A DNA stretch of 64,000 nt from Sphingobium cloacae (GCF_002355855.1 NZ_AP017655.1:682001-746000); one strand, 5' to 3'; numbered from the stretch's first letter, positions 43,130-53,332 are shown. Notes: generated by a model not told the origin, from the letters alone. Numbers and translations: made by a program.

Positions 43130-45201
43130 GCGTCCCTGAACCCCTTTCCTTCGGAAACCAGACGTTCGATCAGCGGCGAGGGCGCAAAGGCGTCGCTATA
43201 TTCATCCTGCAAGGATTTCAGTTTTTCAAGCACTTGTGGAAGTCCTTGAAGATCGGCCCAGAACATTGGCCCGCCTTCATATTGCGGCCAGCCATAGCCC
43301 GTGACCCAGACCACATCGATGTCGGACGCGCGCGAGGCGATGCCTTCGTCCAGCAGCTTCGCGCCTTCATTGACCATGGCATAGAGGATGCGGTCGCGGA
43401 TTTCCGCCTCGCCGATTTCCCGGTGGGCGATGCCCTGCTTCGCAGCGAAATCCTCGATCACCTTCTGCGCGACAGGCGAAGGCGTCCGATTGCGGTTCTC
43501 GTCATAGTCGTAGAAGCCGCCGACCGTCTTTTGCCCGTGCCGGCCCATCTCATTGAGAATTTCCCGCACGGTCGAGGAACTGCTCTTTTCCCGGTTCCAG
43601 CCCACGTCCAGCCCCGCCAGATCGCGCATCTGGAAATGGCCCATTGGAAAGCCGAAGTCGTAGAGCACCTTGTCCACGGCCTCAGGCGTCGCGCCTTCCA
43701 GGATCAGCCGGTTCGCCTGCGCGTCGCGGGCGGCGAGGATGCGGTTGCCGACGAAACCATAAGCGTTTCCGACCAGCACCCCGACCTTGCCCAGCGTCTT
43801 GGCGAGCTTCATCGACGTGGCGATGATGTCGGCGCGGGTATTCTTGCCGCGCACGATCTCCAGCAGCTTCATGATATGGGCTGGCGAGAAGAAATGCAGA
43901 CCGATGACGCTCGCCGGGCGGCTGGTGGCCGATCCGATCTCGTCAATGTCCAGATAGCTGGTGTTGGTGGCGAGAATGGCGTCTGGCTTCGCGATCCCGT
44001 CCAGTTTCGCGAAGACTTCCTTCTTGATCTCCATCAGTTCGAACACGGCTTCGATGATGAGGTCGCAGTCGGACAGATCCTCCATCGACACCGATCCGGT
44101 GAGAATACCCATGCGCGCGTCCACATCCTCGGCCTTCATCCGGCCTTTCCGGGCGGTCGCTTCATAATTGCCGCGGATGACGCGCAGGCCACGGAACAGC
44201 GCATCCTCGCTGCTGTCCACCAGAGTGACCGGGATGCCCGCATTGGCGAAGCTCATGGCGATGCCGCCGCCCATGGTGCCCGCGCCGATCACGCCGACCT
44301 TGCGGATCGGCAGGATGGGCGTATCGGCCGGAATGCCGTCGATCTTGGCGGCCTGCCGCTCGGCGAAGAAAATGTGGCGCTGCGCGGCGGACTGGCTGCC
44401 TGCCTGCAATTCGCGGAAGAGCGTGGCTTCAAAGGCGAGGCCTTCGTCGAAAGGCTTTTCCAACGTGGCCTCGATACAGCGGATGATGGATTCAGGTGCC
44501 TTGTAACCCCGGAATTTGCGCGCATGCGCCTTGCGGAAATCGGCGAAGATGTCCGGCTTGCCGCGCGCTTCGCTCAACTTGTCCGTGCGGTCGCGGACCT
44601 TGAGCAGCGGGCGGTTCTCGTCGATCACCCGGTTGGCGAACGTGAGGGCGTCGGCGCGCAGATTGCCCTCCGTCGCCAATTCGTCGACCAGACCCATCTT
44701 CTTCGCCGCCTTGGCAGAGACGGGCTTGCCCGATGTGATGAGGTCGAGCGCCTTGGCAATGCCCACTATGCGCGGCAGCCTTTGCGTGCCGCCCGCGCCG
44801 GGGAGCAGGCCCAGATTGACTTCCGGCAAACCGCATTTGGCCGAAGGGACGGCGATGCGATAATGTGCTGTCAGCGCGATTTCCAGCCCGCCGCCCAGCG
44901 CCGTGCCATGAATGGCGGCGATGACGGGCTTGGTGGCGTTTTCAAGCATCAACTGTACATCGCGCAGCACCGGTTCGACAGGCGGCTTGCCGAATTCTGT
45001 GATGTCGGCTCCGGCGAAGAAGGTGCGGCCCTCGCAGATCAGCAGCATGGCGCGGACGGCATCGTCCTCCAGCGCCATCTTCAGGCCACCGGCGATGCCT
45101 TGTCGCACGGCAGCGGACAATGCGTTCACCGGCGGGGAGTTCAGGGTGACGACCGCGACCGCGCCTTCCACCTCATAGGTGGCGACATCATTGACCTTCA
45201 T
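43126..45201 (-). CDS. Enoyl-CoA hydratase/3-hydroxyacyl-CoA dehydrogenase fusion (FadB-like)
   Basis: The 691-residue bifunctional protein has an N-terminal crotonase domain with both catalytic glutamates ('[20 protein letters not shown]', '[20 protein letters not shown]'). The dehydrogenase begins near residue 300 with '[20 protein letters not shown]' and has its catalytic His in '[20 protein letters not shown]'. It performs two successive beta-oxidation steps. It overlaps the upstream PQQ dehydrogenase by 14 bases and the downstream thiolase-like gene by 4, so the three are tightly coupled. Confidence 0.95.
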   Translation of the reverse strand: MKVNDVATYEVEGAVAVVTLNSPPVNALSAAVRQGIAGGLKMALEDDAVRAMLLICEGRTFFAGADITEFGKPPVEPVLRDVQLMLENATKPVIAAIHGTALGGGLEIALTAHYRIAVPSAKCGLPEVNLGLLPGAGGTQRLPRIVGIAKALDLITSGKPVSAKAAKKMGLVDELATEGNLRADALTFANRVIDENRPLLKVRDRTDKLSEARGKPDIFADFRKAHARKFRGYKAPESIIRCIEATLEKPFDEGLAFEATLFRELQAGSQSAAQRHIFFAERQAAKIDGIPADTPILPIRKVGVIGAGTMGGGIAMSFANAGIPVTLVDSSEDALFRGLRVIRGNYEATARKGRMKAEDVDARMGILTGSVSMEDLSDCDLIIEAVFELMEIKKEVFAKLDGIAKPDAILATNTSYLDIDEIGSATSRPASVIGLHFFSPAHIMKLLEIVRGKNTRADIIATSMKLAKTLGKVGVLVGNAYGFVGNRILAARDAQANRLILEGATPEAVDKVLYDFGFPMGHFQMRDLAGLDVGWNREKSSSSTVREILNEMGRHGQKTVGGFYDYDENRNRTPSPVAQKVIEDFAAKQGIAHREIGEAEIRDRILYAMVNEGAKLLDEGIASRASDIDVVWVTGYGWPQYEGGPMFWADLQGLPQVLEKLKSLQDEYSDAFAPSPLIERLVSEGKGFRDA

Positions 45202-47275
45202 TCAAGCCTCTATGCGTTTGAGCGCCCGGCTGTCCGGCCTTTTGCAGGGCCAGCACTTCATGCGCGCGTTGACGGAAATAATGCTGGAGACCGGCGATTT
45301 CGGCGTCGGTCAGTTCTTCGAAGCGAGGCATGCCCCGTTCGCGAAGAATACCGTCATGCAATATGCTCCGGAAGCTATCCATATCGAGTGGCACGCCCGA
45401 TTGCAGCAGATCGGGTGCTGCCCCGCCCGAAACCACCTTCGCGCCATGGCAGATCGAGCAGCGCTCAGCGTAAACACGCGCGCCTATGGCCGCTTTGGCG
45501 GGATCGACGGCGAAATCGGGCATGTCGATCACCGGTGTTTCCACCTGCTGCACGGGCGGCAGCTTCGCCTTGCCGTCGAGCGAGAAGGTAAGGACGCGCC
45601 ATTGCTGGGTGCGGTAATTCCACTCGCGCGGCAGGCCCACGGCGCTGGGGAAGCGCGATCCGGCGATCACGGTCACATATTGCCTGCCGCGCGCCCGATA
45701 GGTGATGGGCTGCGCCATGACTGCGGTCTGCGCGTCGAAAGACCAGAGCGGACGGCCGCTATTGGCTGCATAGGCCACGAACTTCCCGGTCGCATTGCCC
45801 TGAAACAGCAGGTTACCCGCTGTCGTCGCGGTGCCCCCGCCGCCGCGCAGGCCGGTCATGGGAATACGCCATGCCTCGCTCTGCGTCACCGGATTCCATG
45901 CGAGAAGAAAGCTGGTGGCCGCGCGGTCAGGCGCTACGCCGGGTGGCGGCGCGCCGGTGCCGACGCTGGCGCGCTGGCCGTCCAGATGCTTCCATCCCTT
46001 GAGCGGCTCGGCAGGATCGATATAGACCCGTCCCTGGTCCATCGCCGGAATATAGGCCAGTCCCGTACCGGGGTTGAACGACATCGCCTCGATATTATGC
46101 GCCCCGAAGGGGGAGGGGTAGACGATGGCGGGTTTGCCGTCGGGATAGCGGGCCGCCGGATTTTCGATGGGCCGGCCGCTCTCGATGTCGATGCCGCTCG
46201 CCCAGTTGACCGGCACGATGTTCTTCGCGGAGATCAGCTTCCCGCTTTCCCGGTCGATGACGTAGAAGAAACCGTTTTTGGGTGCGTGCATCAGCACGTC
46301 CCTTTCCCGGCCGTCGATCTCCAACCGCGCCAGTTCGATGTCCATCGCCGAATTGAAATCCCAGGTTTCGCCAGGATTGGTCTGATAATGCCAGACATAT
46401 TCGCCCGTATCGGCGTCCAGCGCGACGATGGAGCAAAGGAACAGATTATCCCCGCCTTGAGGAGAGCGGATCTTCTGGTTCCATGGGCTACCGTTGCCGA
46501 TCCCGATATAGATGCGGTTATATTTGGGGTCATAGGCCGTGGCGTTCCACGCCGTGCCCCCGCCGCCATATTTCCACCACTCGCCGGTCCAGGTTTTGGC
46601 CGCCATCTCCATGGCCTTGTTCTCGAAGCCCAGCCTGGGATCGCCCGGCACGGTGTAGAAACGCCAGAGCTGCTTGCCCGTCTTCTGGTCATAAGCGGTC
46701 ACATAGCCCCGCACCGGCGCGAAATCCGCGCCGCCGTGGCCGATGATGACCTTGCCGTCGAACACCCATGGCGCGCCGGTGACGTAACGCTCATCATCCT
46801 TGCCGATGGTCTGCGCTGTCCAGACGGGATGGCCGGAGCGCGCGTTGATAGCGATCAGCCGCCCGTCGATGGTCCCGGTAAAAACCATCCCATTGTCATA
46901 GGCGATGCCGCGAATGCCCCAGGCGGCGCGCATCTTCTGCCCCGCCACCTTCCAGCTTTGCGGGTCGTAAGTCCACAATTCCTGCCCCGTCGCCGCATCC
47001 AGCGCGTGGATGACGCTATAACCCGACGCATAATAGAGAACGCCATTGACCGCGATGGGCGCGGACAGGCTCGATCCACCTGTCTGGATGTCCTCAAACC
47101 ATGCGAGTTTCAGCCCCGCGACGTTGCGGTCGTTGATCTCCGTCAGCGGGCTGTAATGATTATCATCGATTCCGCCATAGCTCGGCCAGTCGCTCCCGTC
47201 GCGCCGCGCTTCGCCTGAAGGTGCACAGGCCGCCAGCAGCGAAAGCAGCGGCAGCACAAGACAAGAAAACCGCAT
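45188..47275 (-). CDS. PQQ-dependent quinohaemoprotein dehydrogenase, second copy
   Basis: The 695-residue paralogue of the gene at 30736 has a clear lipoprotein signal MRFSCLVLPLLSLLAACAPS (lipobox L-A-A-C). Haem site: C606-S-I-C-H. It shares the unusual features of the first copy: 'GHGGADFAPVRG' has Asp instead of Glu in the metal site, 'AGQKMRAAWGIRGIAY' lacks the vicinal cysteines, and 'GETWDFNSAMD' keeps the catalytic Asp with Asn at +2. It would oxidise an alcohol in the periplasm. It lies 5 bases after the acyl-CoA ligase and overlaps the FadB-like gene. Confidence 0.9.
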   Translation of the reverse strand: MRFSCLVLPLLSLLAACAPSGEARRDGSDWPSYGGIDDNHYSPLTEINDRNVAGLKLAWFEDIQTGGSSLSAPIAVNGVLYYASGYSVIHALDAATGQELWTYDPQSWKVAGQKMRAAWGIRGIAYDNGMVFTGTIDGRLIAINARSGHPVWTAQTIGKDDERYVTGAPWVFDGKVIIGHGGADFAPVRGYVTAYDQKTGKQLWRFYTVPGDPRLGFENKAMEMAAKTWTGEWWKYGGGGTAWNATAYDPKYNRIYIGIGNGSPWNQKIRSPQGGDNLFLCSIVALDADTGEYVWHYQTNPGETWDFNSAMDIELARLEIDGRERDVLMHAPKNGFFYVIDRESGKLISAKNIVPVNWASGIDIESGRPIENPAARYPDGKPAIVYPSPFGAHNIEAMSFNPGTGLAYIPAMDQGRVYIDPAEPLKGWKHLDGQRASVGTGAPPPGVAPDRAATSFLLAWNPVTQSEAWRIPMTGLRGGGGTATTAGNLLFQGNATGKFVAYAANSGRPLWSFDAQTAVMAQPITYRARGRQYVTVIAGSRFPSAVGLPREWNYRTQQWRVLTFSLDGKAKLPPVQQVETPVIDMPDFAVDPAKAAIGARVYAERCSICHGAKVVSGGAAPDLLQSGVPLDMDSFRSILHDGILRERGMPRFEELTDAEIAGLQHYFRQRAHEVLALQKAGQPGAQTHRGLNEGQ

Positions 47276-47280
47276 TCCGC

Positions 47281-48816
47281 CTAGCCCCCGATGGTCCGGT
47301 CGGATGGCCAGAAACGCTGGCGCAGCGCCTTCTTGTTGACCTTCCCCATAATGGTGCGGCCGATATCGTCCACCATCTCATAGCCGCGTGGGCATTTGTA
47401 CCCGGCGAGGGATTCCCGGCAGAAGGCGTTGAGTTCCTCCGCTGTGGGCGGGTCGTTCGGGTCCTTGGGAATGACGAGCGCCCGCGCTTCCTCGCCCATT
47501 TCCGCATTGGGCGCGCCGACCACGGCGACGTCCGCGACCTTGGGATGGCGCAGCAGCACATGCTCGGCTTCGGCGGGATAGATGTTGACCCCGCCGCTCA
47601 CAATCATGTCGGACACGCGATCGGTGATGAAGAGATAGCCCTCATCATCCACATAACCCATCTCGCCCAGCGTGAAGACGCCCGGCGCGATATGGACGGC
47701 GGCGGTCTTTTCCGGGTCGCCGCGATAGACGATGCCATGGCCGCTCGTGTCACGGAAATAGACCTGCCCGACCTCATTGGGGCCAAGCACTTGCCCGTTC
47801 TCGCCATAGATCACCGTCTCGAACGGCGGCAGCGCCTTGCCCACGGAACCCGGCCGTTCCAGCCATTCCTGCGACGTGATGAAGGTGGTCGATCCCGCCT
47901 CCGTCCCGCCATAGGCTTCCACCAGAACCGGGCCGAACCAGTCGATCATGGCCTGCTTGACGGCACGCGGGCAGGCCGCGCCCGTATGCGCGAGCCGCTG
48001 GATGCTGGACACGTCATATTTGCGGCGGATGTCCTCCGGCAAGGCGAGCATCCGCTGGAAATGGGTGGGCACCATGACGGACCCGGCTACCTTATATTTC
48101 TCGATCAGGGCGAGAGCTTGCTCAGCATCGAAATGCTCGACCGTGATAAGGCTCATGCCGCCAAAGACGTTGCGCGCCATGCCGAGCGGGCCGGTATGAT
48201 AAAGCGGGCCGACCGCGATCCCCGGCGAAGGGGTGATCCGAGCCCGGACCGCTTCTGCCAGAGCCTTCACGGTTGGCAGGCGGGGGAAATATTGCGGCGG
48301 TGTTTCGGTGGCCTTGGGGCGGCCCGTGGTGCCGGACGTATAGTGCAAATGTGGCAAGGGCGGGACGTCATGATCCGGCTCGTCGGCCGAAGCCGCCGCG
48401 ATCCAGCTTTCCCACGCGATCACGCCCTCCCGCTCCGGGCAGCGCCAGCCGATCACCGTCCCGACGCCCGCTTCGGCGGCAGCGGCCAAGCCCGCCTCCA
48501 TTGTCTCCGGCCCGACGAACAGGGCGACCGCGCCCGAATCCTTGAGGATATAGGCGGCTTCCGAAGGCGTGAGGTGGAAACTCACCGGGACGCTCGATAT
48601 GCCCGCTTCCAGACAGGCGACATAGGCGATCACCGTCTCGGCGCTGTTGGGCGCGAACACGGCCACGCGCCGTTCCGTCAGATCGAGCGAATTGAGCGCA
48701 TTGGCGGCCCGGTTCAGCAGTTCGTCAAGCTGGTTCCAGTTATAGGTCACGCGCTCGTCGATCAGCGCGAAGTCGCTCCGGCGCGCGGGATCGACGCCAC
48801 CGATGGTCAGGGACAT
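47281..48816 (-). CDS. Acyl-CoA synthetase (AMP-forming)
   Basis: The 511-residue member of the ANL family begins MSLTIGGVDPARRSDFALID. The P-loop is 'LHYTSGTTGRPKATETPP', followed by 'VEAYGGTEAGSTTFI' and the hinge/adenylation motif 'GYVDDEGYLFITDRVSDMIV' with 'SGGVNIYPAEAEHVLLRHPK'. The catalytic lysine region 'MGKVNKKALRQRF' is near the end. It should activate a carboxylic acid as CoA ester, like FadD/FadD3-type ligases of steroid and terpenoid catabolism. AAGGA precedes ATG 48816; the TTG at 48822 is unnecessary. Confidence 0.92.
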   Translation of the reverse strand: MSLTIGGVDPARRSDFALIDERVTYNWNQLDELLNRAANALNSLDLTERRVAVFAPNSAETVIAYVACLEAGISSVPVSFHLTPSEAAYILKDSGAVALFVGPETMEAGLAAAAEAGVGTVIGWRCPEREGVIAWESWIAAASADEPDHDVPPLPHLHYTSGTTGRPKATETPPQYFPRLPTVKALAEAVRARITPSPGIAVGPLYHTGPLGMARNVFGGMSLITVEHFDAEQALALIEKYKVAGSVMVPTHFQRMLALPEDIRRKYDVSSIQRLAHTGAACPRAVKQAMIDWFGPVLVEAYGGTEAGSTTFITSQEWLERPGSVGKALPPFETVIYGENGQVLGPNEVGQVYFRDTSGHGIVYRGDPEKTAAVHIAPGVFTLGEMGYVDDEGYLFITDRVSDMIVSGGVNIYPAEAEHVLLRHPKVADVAVVGAPNAEMGEEARALVIPKDPNDPPTAEELNAFCRESLAGYKCPRGYEMVDDIGRTIMGKVNKKALRQRFWPSDRTIGG

Positions 48817-48848
48817 GGGCAATCCTTTCTGAAAGAGGGGCGCGCGGC

Positions 48849-50192
48849 TCAGCCATGAATGGTGGCTCGCGCGGCGATGGCGGGCGCGAGGTAGCGCAGC
48901 GCCATGCGGAAGGAGAGGAGGGCGACGACCGAGCAGACCGTCACGACGATGGCAAGCGAGTGGCCCAGCGCCCCTTCGTCATGGAACAGATATTGCGTCA
49001 GCGCGGCGACGATGGCCGGACCCGCGCCCAAACCCAGGATCGTGAAAACGAACAGGAAGAAGGCGAGCATCCGCGCCCGGATCGTCGCGGGCGCGATCAG
49101 CCCCATGACCGACGACACATAGACCATGAACGGCACGGTGATGAACTGCGCCACGCAATAGCAGGCAAGGAACACGTAAACGTCGGTCGCAAAGAACATA
49201 TAGGCGACGACCGGCAGGAAAGCGAGGATCAGCCAGCCATAGAAGCGCAGATGCGCATCCTTCATGCCCCGCATGAACAGCCGGTCGACGATCCATCCGT
49301 TGATGACCAGCGACACCGCCGACACGATGTTCATCAGGCTGAGCGCCACGCCATATTGCACAGGCTTCCAGCCGAAATGCCGCTCGATATAGGCGGGCAC
49401 CCAGTTGGTCATGGAATAGCCGCACATGGCAAGGCAGGACGTGCCCACCAGCATCAGCGCCAGCAACTGCCAGTTATCCGACACGAAGGCGCGGATTTCA
49501 CCCTTTTGCGCCGTGGGGGAGGAGGATGCTCCCGCCCCGCGCCGCCGTCCCGGATCGGGAAAGGTGAAGAGCAGCAGCGCGATGAGGATGCCCGGAACGC
49601 CGACCATCATCATGACGAGCTGCCAGGGTTCGACCGGACCATGGAAGGGAATGTGAATCCCGGTATGCGCCGTGGCGAAGGCGATGGCGACCCCGCCCAG
49701 CGCAAAAGCCATCGCCGACCCGACCTTGCCCGCCATCTGGAAGGTGGAGGTGGCCCGCGTCAGCAGGCGGGAGGGGAAAGCGTCGGAGATCAGCGAATAG
49801 GCGGCGGGCAGCAGGGCCGCTTCGCCCACGCCCACGAAGATGCGGCCCACCAGCAACTGCTCATAGGTTCGGGCAAAGCCGCAGGCGGTGGTCGCCATCG
49901 CCCAGATCACCACGCCGCCGAAGATGATCCAGCGCCGCGAAAAACGGTCCGCCGCCCAGCCGAGCGGCAGGCCGAACACCGCATAGAAGATCGCGAAGGA
50001 CGTGGACGTGATCATGCTGATCTCCACGTCCGACAGCAGCAGGTCCTGCTTGATCAGCGTGACCAGCATGGCGACGATCAGCCGGTCGATCCACGCCAGC
50101 ACGTAGAGGCCGAACAGGACCGCGACCATCCACCAAGCCGTGCCCAGCCGGGCGGCGGCGGGATCGTCCATGGTCTGAACCTGTGCGGTCAT
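48849..50192 (-). CDS. MFS transporter
   Basis: The 447-residue protein has twelve hydrophobic segments. 'GLPLGWAADRFSRRWIIFGG' is the MFS motif A between helices 2 and 3, and 'WIDRLIVAMLVTLIKQDLLL' is typical of the anion:cation symporter/spinster-like (ACS) group that takes up organic acids. It lies inside the catabolic operon between the CoA ligase and the acyl-CoA dehydrogenase, so uptake of the growth substrate or of an organic acid intermediate is the natural inference. Confidence 0.9.
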   Translation of the reverse strand: MTAQVQTMDDPAAARLGTAWWMVAVLFGLYVLAWIDRLIVAMLVTLIKQDLLLSDVEISMITSTSFAIFYAVFGLPLGWAADRFSRRWIIFGGVVIWAMATTACGFARTYEQLLVGRIFVGVGEAALLPAAYSLISDAFPSRLLTRATSTFQMAGKVGSAMAFALGGVAIAFATAHTGIHIPFHGPVEPWQLVMMMVGVPGILIALLLFTFPDPGRRRGAGASSSPTAQKGEIRAFVSDNWQLLALMLVGTSCLAMCGYSMTNWVPAYIERHFGWKPVQYGVALSLMNIVSAVSLVINGWIVDRLFMRGMKDAHLRFYGWLILAFLPVVAYMFFATDVYVFLACYCVAQFITVPFMVYVSSVMGLIAPATIRARMLAFFLFVFTILGLGAGPAIVAALTQYLFHDEGALGHSLAIVVTVCSVVALLSFRMALRYLAPAIAARATIHG

Positions 50193-50218
50193 GCCCTCAT
50201 CCTCTCGCAGCTTAGCCC

Positions 50219-51445
50219 TTAGCGCACCGGCAGTTCGTTCAGCTCCGCGATCTTGAGCTTGCCGAGCTGGGCCAGATGCACTTCATCCGGACCGTCGGCA
50301 AAGCGCAGATAGCGCGCGTTCATGAAGGCTCCGGCAGGCGGGAAGTCGGTGGACATGCCGATACCGCCGAACACCTGCATCGCACGGTCGGCAACCGTCT
50401 GCGTCATACGCGGCGCGACGATCTTGATGGCGGCGATCAAATCCTTGGCGACCTTGTTGCCATGGCGGTCCATGGCGTCGGCGGCCTTCAGCGTCAACAG
50501 CCGGGCTTGCTCGATCTCGCAGAAGGAAAGGGCAATGTCCTGCCGGATGCTACCCTGATCGGCGAGCTTGCGTCCGAAGGCGACGCGGTTCTCCACGCGG
50601 CGGGCCATATATTCCAGCGACCGCTGCGCCTGTCCGATCAGGCGCATGCAATGATGGATGCGGCCCGGCCCAAGGCGTCCTTGCGCGATCTCGAAACCGC
50701 GCCCTTCGCCGAGGATCAGATTGGCCTTGGGCACGCGCACGTCCTTGAAGACCATTTCCGCATGGCCGCCGGGCGAATGGACCGAATGCATGACGTCAAG
50801 CGGACGGACGATCTCTATCCCCGGCGTGTCGGCGGGGATCAGGATTTGCGAATGCTGCCTGTGGCGAGGCCCGTCATTGGGCGTTCTCCCCAGCAGGATG
50901 AAGATTTTCGTGTTGGGGTCGAGCGCGCCCGAAATCCACCATTTGCGGCCATTGACGACATAATCGTCACCATCCGCGATGACGGTCGTTTCGATGTTCG
51001 TCGCGTCGGAAGATGCGACCTCCGGCTCCGTCATCACATAAGAGGAACGGATCTTGCCGTCGAGCAGGGGCCTTAGCCATTGCTCCTGCTGCTCCGGCGT
51101 GCCGTAGCGCGCCAGCACCTCCATATTGCCGGTGTCCGGCGCGGAGCAGTTGAAATATTCCGAAGCGCCGATCACGCGCCCCATCAGTTCGGCGAGCGGC
51201 GCATATTCCAGATTGGTGAGGCCGGGGCTCCATTCGCCATATTCATGCGGCATGAACAGGTTCCACAGGCCCGCTTCCTTGGCTTTCGTCTTGATCTCTT
51301 CGGTGCCCGGCCAACGCTTCCAGAGGTTCGCGGGATCATTGTGGAAATGATCGCGCTCCTTCTCTGTCGGATAGACATGGGCGTCCATGAAATCATTGAA
51401 TTGCGCCCGCAGCGCCTTCACCTTGTCGGAATATTCGAAGTCCAT
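50219..51445 (-). CDS. Acyl-CoA dehydrogenase, ACAD10/11-like
   Basis: The 408-residue flavoprotein begins [23 protein letters not shown]/substrate motifs '[20 protein letters not shown]' and '[20 protein letters not shown]' are present, and '[16 protein letters not shown]' and '[20 protein letters not shown]' belong to the ACAD10/11 branch. That branch acts with an APH-like kinase on 4-hydroxyacyl-CoA (phosphorylated at C4, then eliminated). The kinase gene lies one gene upstream in the same operon, which makes this role likely. A simple alpha,beta-dehydrogenation is the alternative. Confidence 0.92.
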   Translation of the reverse strand: MDFEYSDKVKALRAQFNDFMDAHVYPTEKERDHFHNDPANLWKRWPGTEEIKTKAKEAGLWNLFMPHEYGEWSPGLTNLEYAPLAELMGRVIGASEYFNCSAPDTGNMEVLARYGTPEQQEQWLRPLLDGKIRSSYVMTEPEVASSDATNIETTVIADGDDYVVNGRKWWISGALDPNTKIFILLGRTPNDGPRHRQHSQILIPADTPGIEIVRPLDVMHSVHSPGGHAEMVFKDVRVPKANLILGEGRGFEIAQGRLGPGRIHHCMRLIGQAQRSLEYMARRVENRVAFGRKLADQGSIRQDIALSFCEIEQARLLTLKAADAMDRHGNKVAKDLIAAIKIVAPRMTQTVADRAMQVFGGIGMSTDFPPAGAFMNARYLRFADGPDEVHLAQLGKLKIAELNELPVR

Positions 51446-51482
51446 GAGGGGATCGTCCTTGTGGAAATGGCGGAAAGGAAAG

Positions 51483-52223
51483 TCAGGTCAGCGTCAGGCC
51501 GCCATCGACGACCAGCGTTTGCCCGCAAATATAGGCGGAGAGGGAAGAGGCGAGGAAAAGCGCCACCCCCGCCATTTCCTCGACCGATCCGAAGCGGCCC
51601 AGCGGGATGCGGGAAAGGGCGCGGGCACGCCGTTCGTCACTGTCCATCGTGACCTTGGTCATCTTGGTGTCGACCAGGCTGGGCGCGATGCCGTTGACGC
51701 GGATGCCTTCGCCTGCCCATGCGATCGCCAGCGCCCGGACCAGGTTGACTGCGCCCGCCTTGGACGCGGCATAGGCGGGATTGCCGAAGGTCGCCTTGAA
51801 CGCGCCGATGGAGCTGACGACGATCACCGCGCCCTTCGCGGCGGCCAGCGCCTCGCGGAAACGGTTGGAGATGTGGAGCACGCTGTCGAGATTGACGGCC
51901 ATCACCTTGCTCCAGCCCTCCGGCTCGAACTCCTGCCGGCGATAGAGCACCGCGCCCTGCGAATGGATCAGCACGTCCAGTTGCCCGAACGGCGCGGGCG
52001 CGGCGGCGATGGCGGCGGGATCGCTCACATCGACCTGCGTATAGCCCAGCCCCTCCATGTCGGAGCCTTCCTCGCCGGCATAGTCGGCGCCGCTGGCGCG
52101 GGTGCCCCAGACATGGACCTGCGCACCCCGCTGGTGGAAGGCTTGCGCCATGCCGTTGCCGATGCCGCTCGATCCGCCGACCACCAGCACGGTCTTTCCG
52201 GTGAAATCCAGTTCGTGGCTCAA
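51483..52223 (-). CDS. Short-chain dehydrogenase/reductase
   Basis: The 246-residue classical SDR has nucleotide-binding '[18 protein letters not shown]', catalytic Ser in '[15 protein letters not shown]' and '[13 protein letters not shown]' (Y-x3-K). It oxidises or reduces a hydroxyl/keto group with NAD(P). It lies between the kinase-like gene and the acyl-CoA dehydrogenase. In the levulinate operon an SDR (LvaD) occupies a comparable place and reduces the 4-keto group to hydroxyl before phosphorylation. Confidence 0.93.
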   Translation of the reverse strand: MSHELDFTGKTVLVVGGSSGIGNGMAQAFHQRGAQVHVWGTRASGADYAGEEGSDMEGLGYTQVDVSDPAAIAAAPAPFGQLDVLIHSQGAVLYRRQEFEPEGWSKVMAVNLDSVLHISNRFREALAAAKGAVIVVSSIGAFKATFGNPAYAASKAGAVNLVRALAIAWAGEGIRVNGIAPSLVDTKMTKVTMDSDERRARALSRIPLGRFGSVEEMAGVALFLASSLSAYICGQTLVVDGGLTLT

Positions 52224-52244
52224 AGGGAGTATCCTCTCTGCATG

Positions 52245-53267
52245 TCAGCGGATCAGGGTTTCTGCGCGTTCGAACAGGTGAACGGCGCGGCCGTGCAGTT
52301 TCTCGCCAGTGTCGCGCGGCGCTTTTCCGGCGCAGGCGCGGGCGTAAGTGCCTTCCAGCAGGATGCCGAGTTTGTAGCAGGCCAGCACATGATACCAGTC
52401 CACCGCCGACAGATCGCGCTCCGACCGGCCAGCGTAGCGTGCCACCAGTTCATCCGCGCTGGGGAAACCTTCCCACGGCCTCACCGAAACCGTGCTTCCC
52501 GACTTGCCGTCCGGCCATGTCGCCAGCACCCAGCCAAGGTCCAGCAGCGGATCGCCGATCGTCGCCAGTTCCCAGTCGATGATGGCGGCCAGTTCCGGCC
52601 CGTCCTTGCGGTACATGACATTGGCGAGGTGATAGTCGCCATGCATGATCCCCGGTTTGAAATGAGCGGGCCGATGCCGCTCCAGCCATGCGCCCACGGC
52701 TTCCACCGAAGGCAGGGCATCCGGGCCGGGCCAGCCGTCGAACTCGGCATAGCCAGCCATCTGCCCGCGCCAGCGGTCGACCTGCCGCCCCAGGAAATTG
52801 TCCGGCCTGCCGAAATCGGCGAGGCCCAACGCCTCATGATCCAGAGCGCCCAGTGCCGCGATCCCGTCCATCAGGGCAAGGCCCATGGCATGGCGCATCG
52901 CCGCCGACCCGGCATGAGGCTGCGGTAGCTCTCCCACCGGATTGAAGCCGTCCACCGGCTCCATCAGATAGAAGGCGACACCCAACACGCTCTCATCCCC
53001 GCAATCGGCGATCAGGGCGGGGTGGGGCACGTCCGTCCCCGCCAGGGCGCGCAACACCCGCGCTTCGCGCCGCATGGTTTCATTGCTGTTTGCGCGCAGA
53101 TGAGCGGGCGGGCGGCGGAACACATAGTCACGGCCATCGCGGGTGAAGCGCAGCAGGATATTCTGCGTTCCTCCAGCCAGCGGCGTGACATCGGCAACCG
53201 GACCGGAACCAAGTCCCCGATCCGTCATCCACGCCGCCAGCGACTCGATGTCGACTGCTGATTCCAC
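52245..53267 (-). CDS. APH-family phosphotransferase (ACAD10/LvaA kinase-like)
   Basis: The 340-residue protein kinase-like fold protein begins MESAVDIESLAAWMTDRGLG. Catalytic loop 'GIMHGDYHLANVMYRKDGPE' (H-G-D-x-x-x-x-N) and metal site 'IIDWELATIGDPLLDLGWVL' are intact; the N-lobe reads 'TPLAGGTQNILLRFTRDG'. It belongs to the kinase-like group found with ACAD10/11 and in LvaA of levulinate catabolism, which phosphorylates 4-hydroxyacyl-CoA. It is the first gene of the ten-gene operon. A 95-bp intergenic region with two dyads separates it from the divergent tetR. Confidence 0.9.
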   Translation of the reverse strand: MESAVDIESLAAWMTDRGLGSGPVADVTPLAGGTQNILLRFTRDGRDYVFRRPPAHLRANSNETMRREARVLRALAGTDVPHPALIADCGDESVLGVAFYLMEPVDGFNPVGELPQPHAGSAAMRHAMGLALMDGIAALGALDHEALGLADFGRPDNFLGRQVDRWRGQMAGYAEFDGWPGPDALPSVEAVGAWLERHRPAHFKPGIMHGDYHLANVMYRKDGPELAAIIDWELATIGDPLLDLGWVLATWPDGKSGSTVSVRPWEGFPSADELVARYAGRSERDLSAVDWYHVLACYKLGILLEGTYARACAGKAPRDTGEKLHGRAVHLFERAETLIR

Positions 53268-53309
53268 TTAGGCATCCCTCGCTTTTTCGACTGTTGAGCC
53301 GTCGATTAG

Positions 53310-53332
53310 GTCAAATGGATAATGCACTTGAC
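53310..53332. promoter_or_regulatory. 23-bp dyad operator candidate (GTCAA-N13-TTGAC)
   Basis: GTCAA (53310-53314) and TTGAC (53328-53332) are inverted with a 13-base spacer. The whole 23-mer equals its reverse complement at 18 positions. It lies between the divergent kinase-headed operon and tetR-fbiC. Its half-sites and spacing are the same as in the dyad at 30646-30668. A TetR-type dimer is a likely ligand. Confidence 0.6.

Noticed and set aside
43234..45591. Open frame of 785 codons antisense to the FadB-like gene
   Set aside because: No family motifs; it is complementary to a gene with intact catalytic residues on the other strand.
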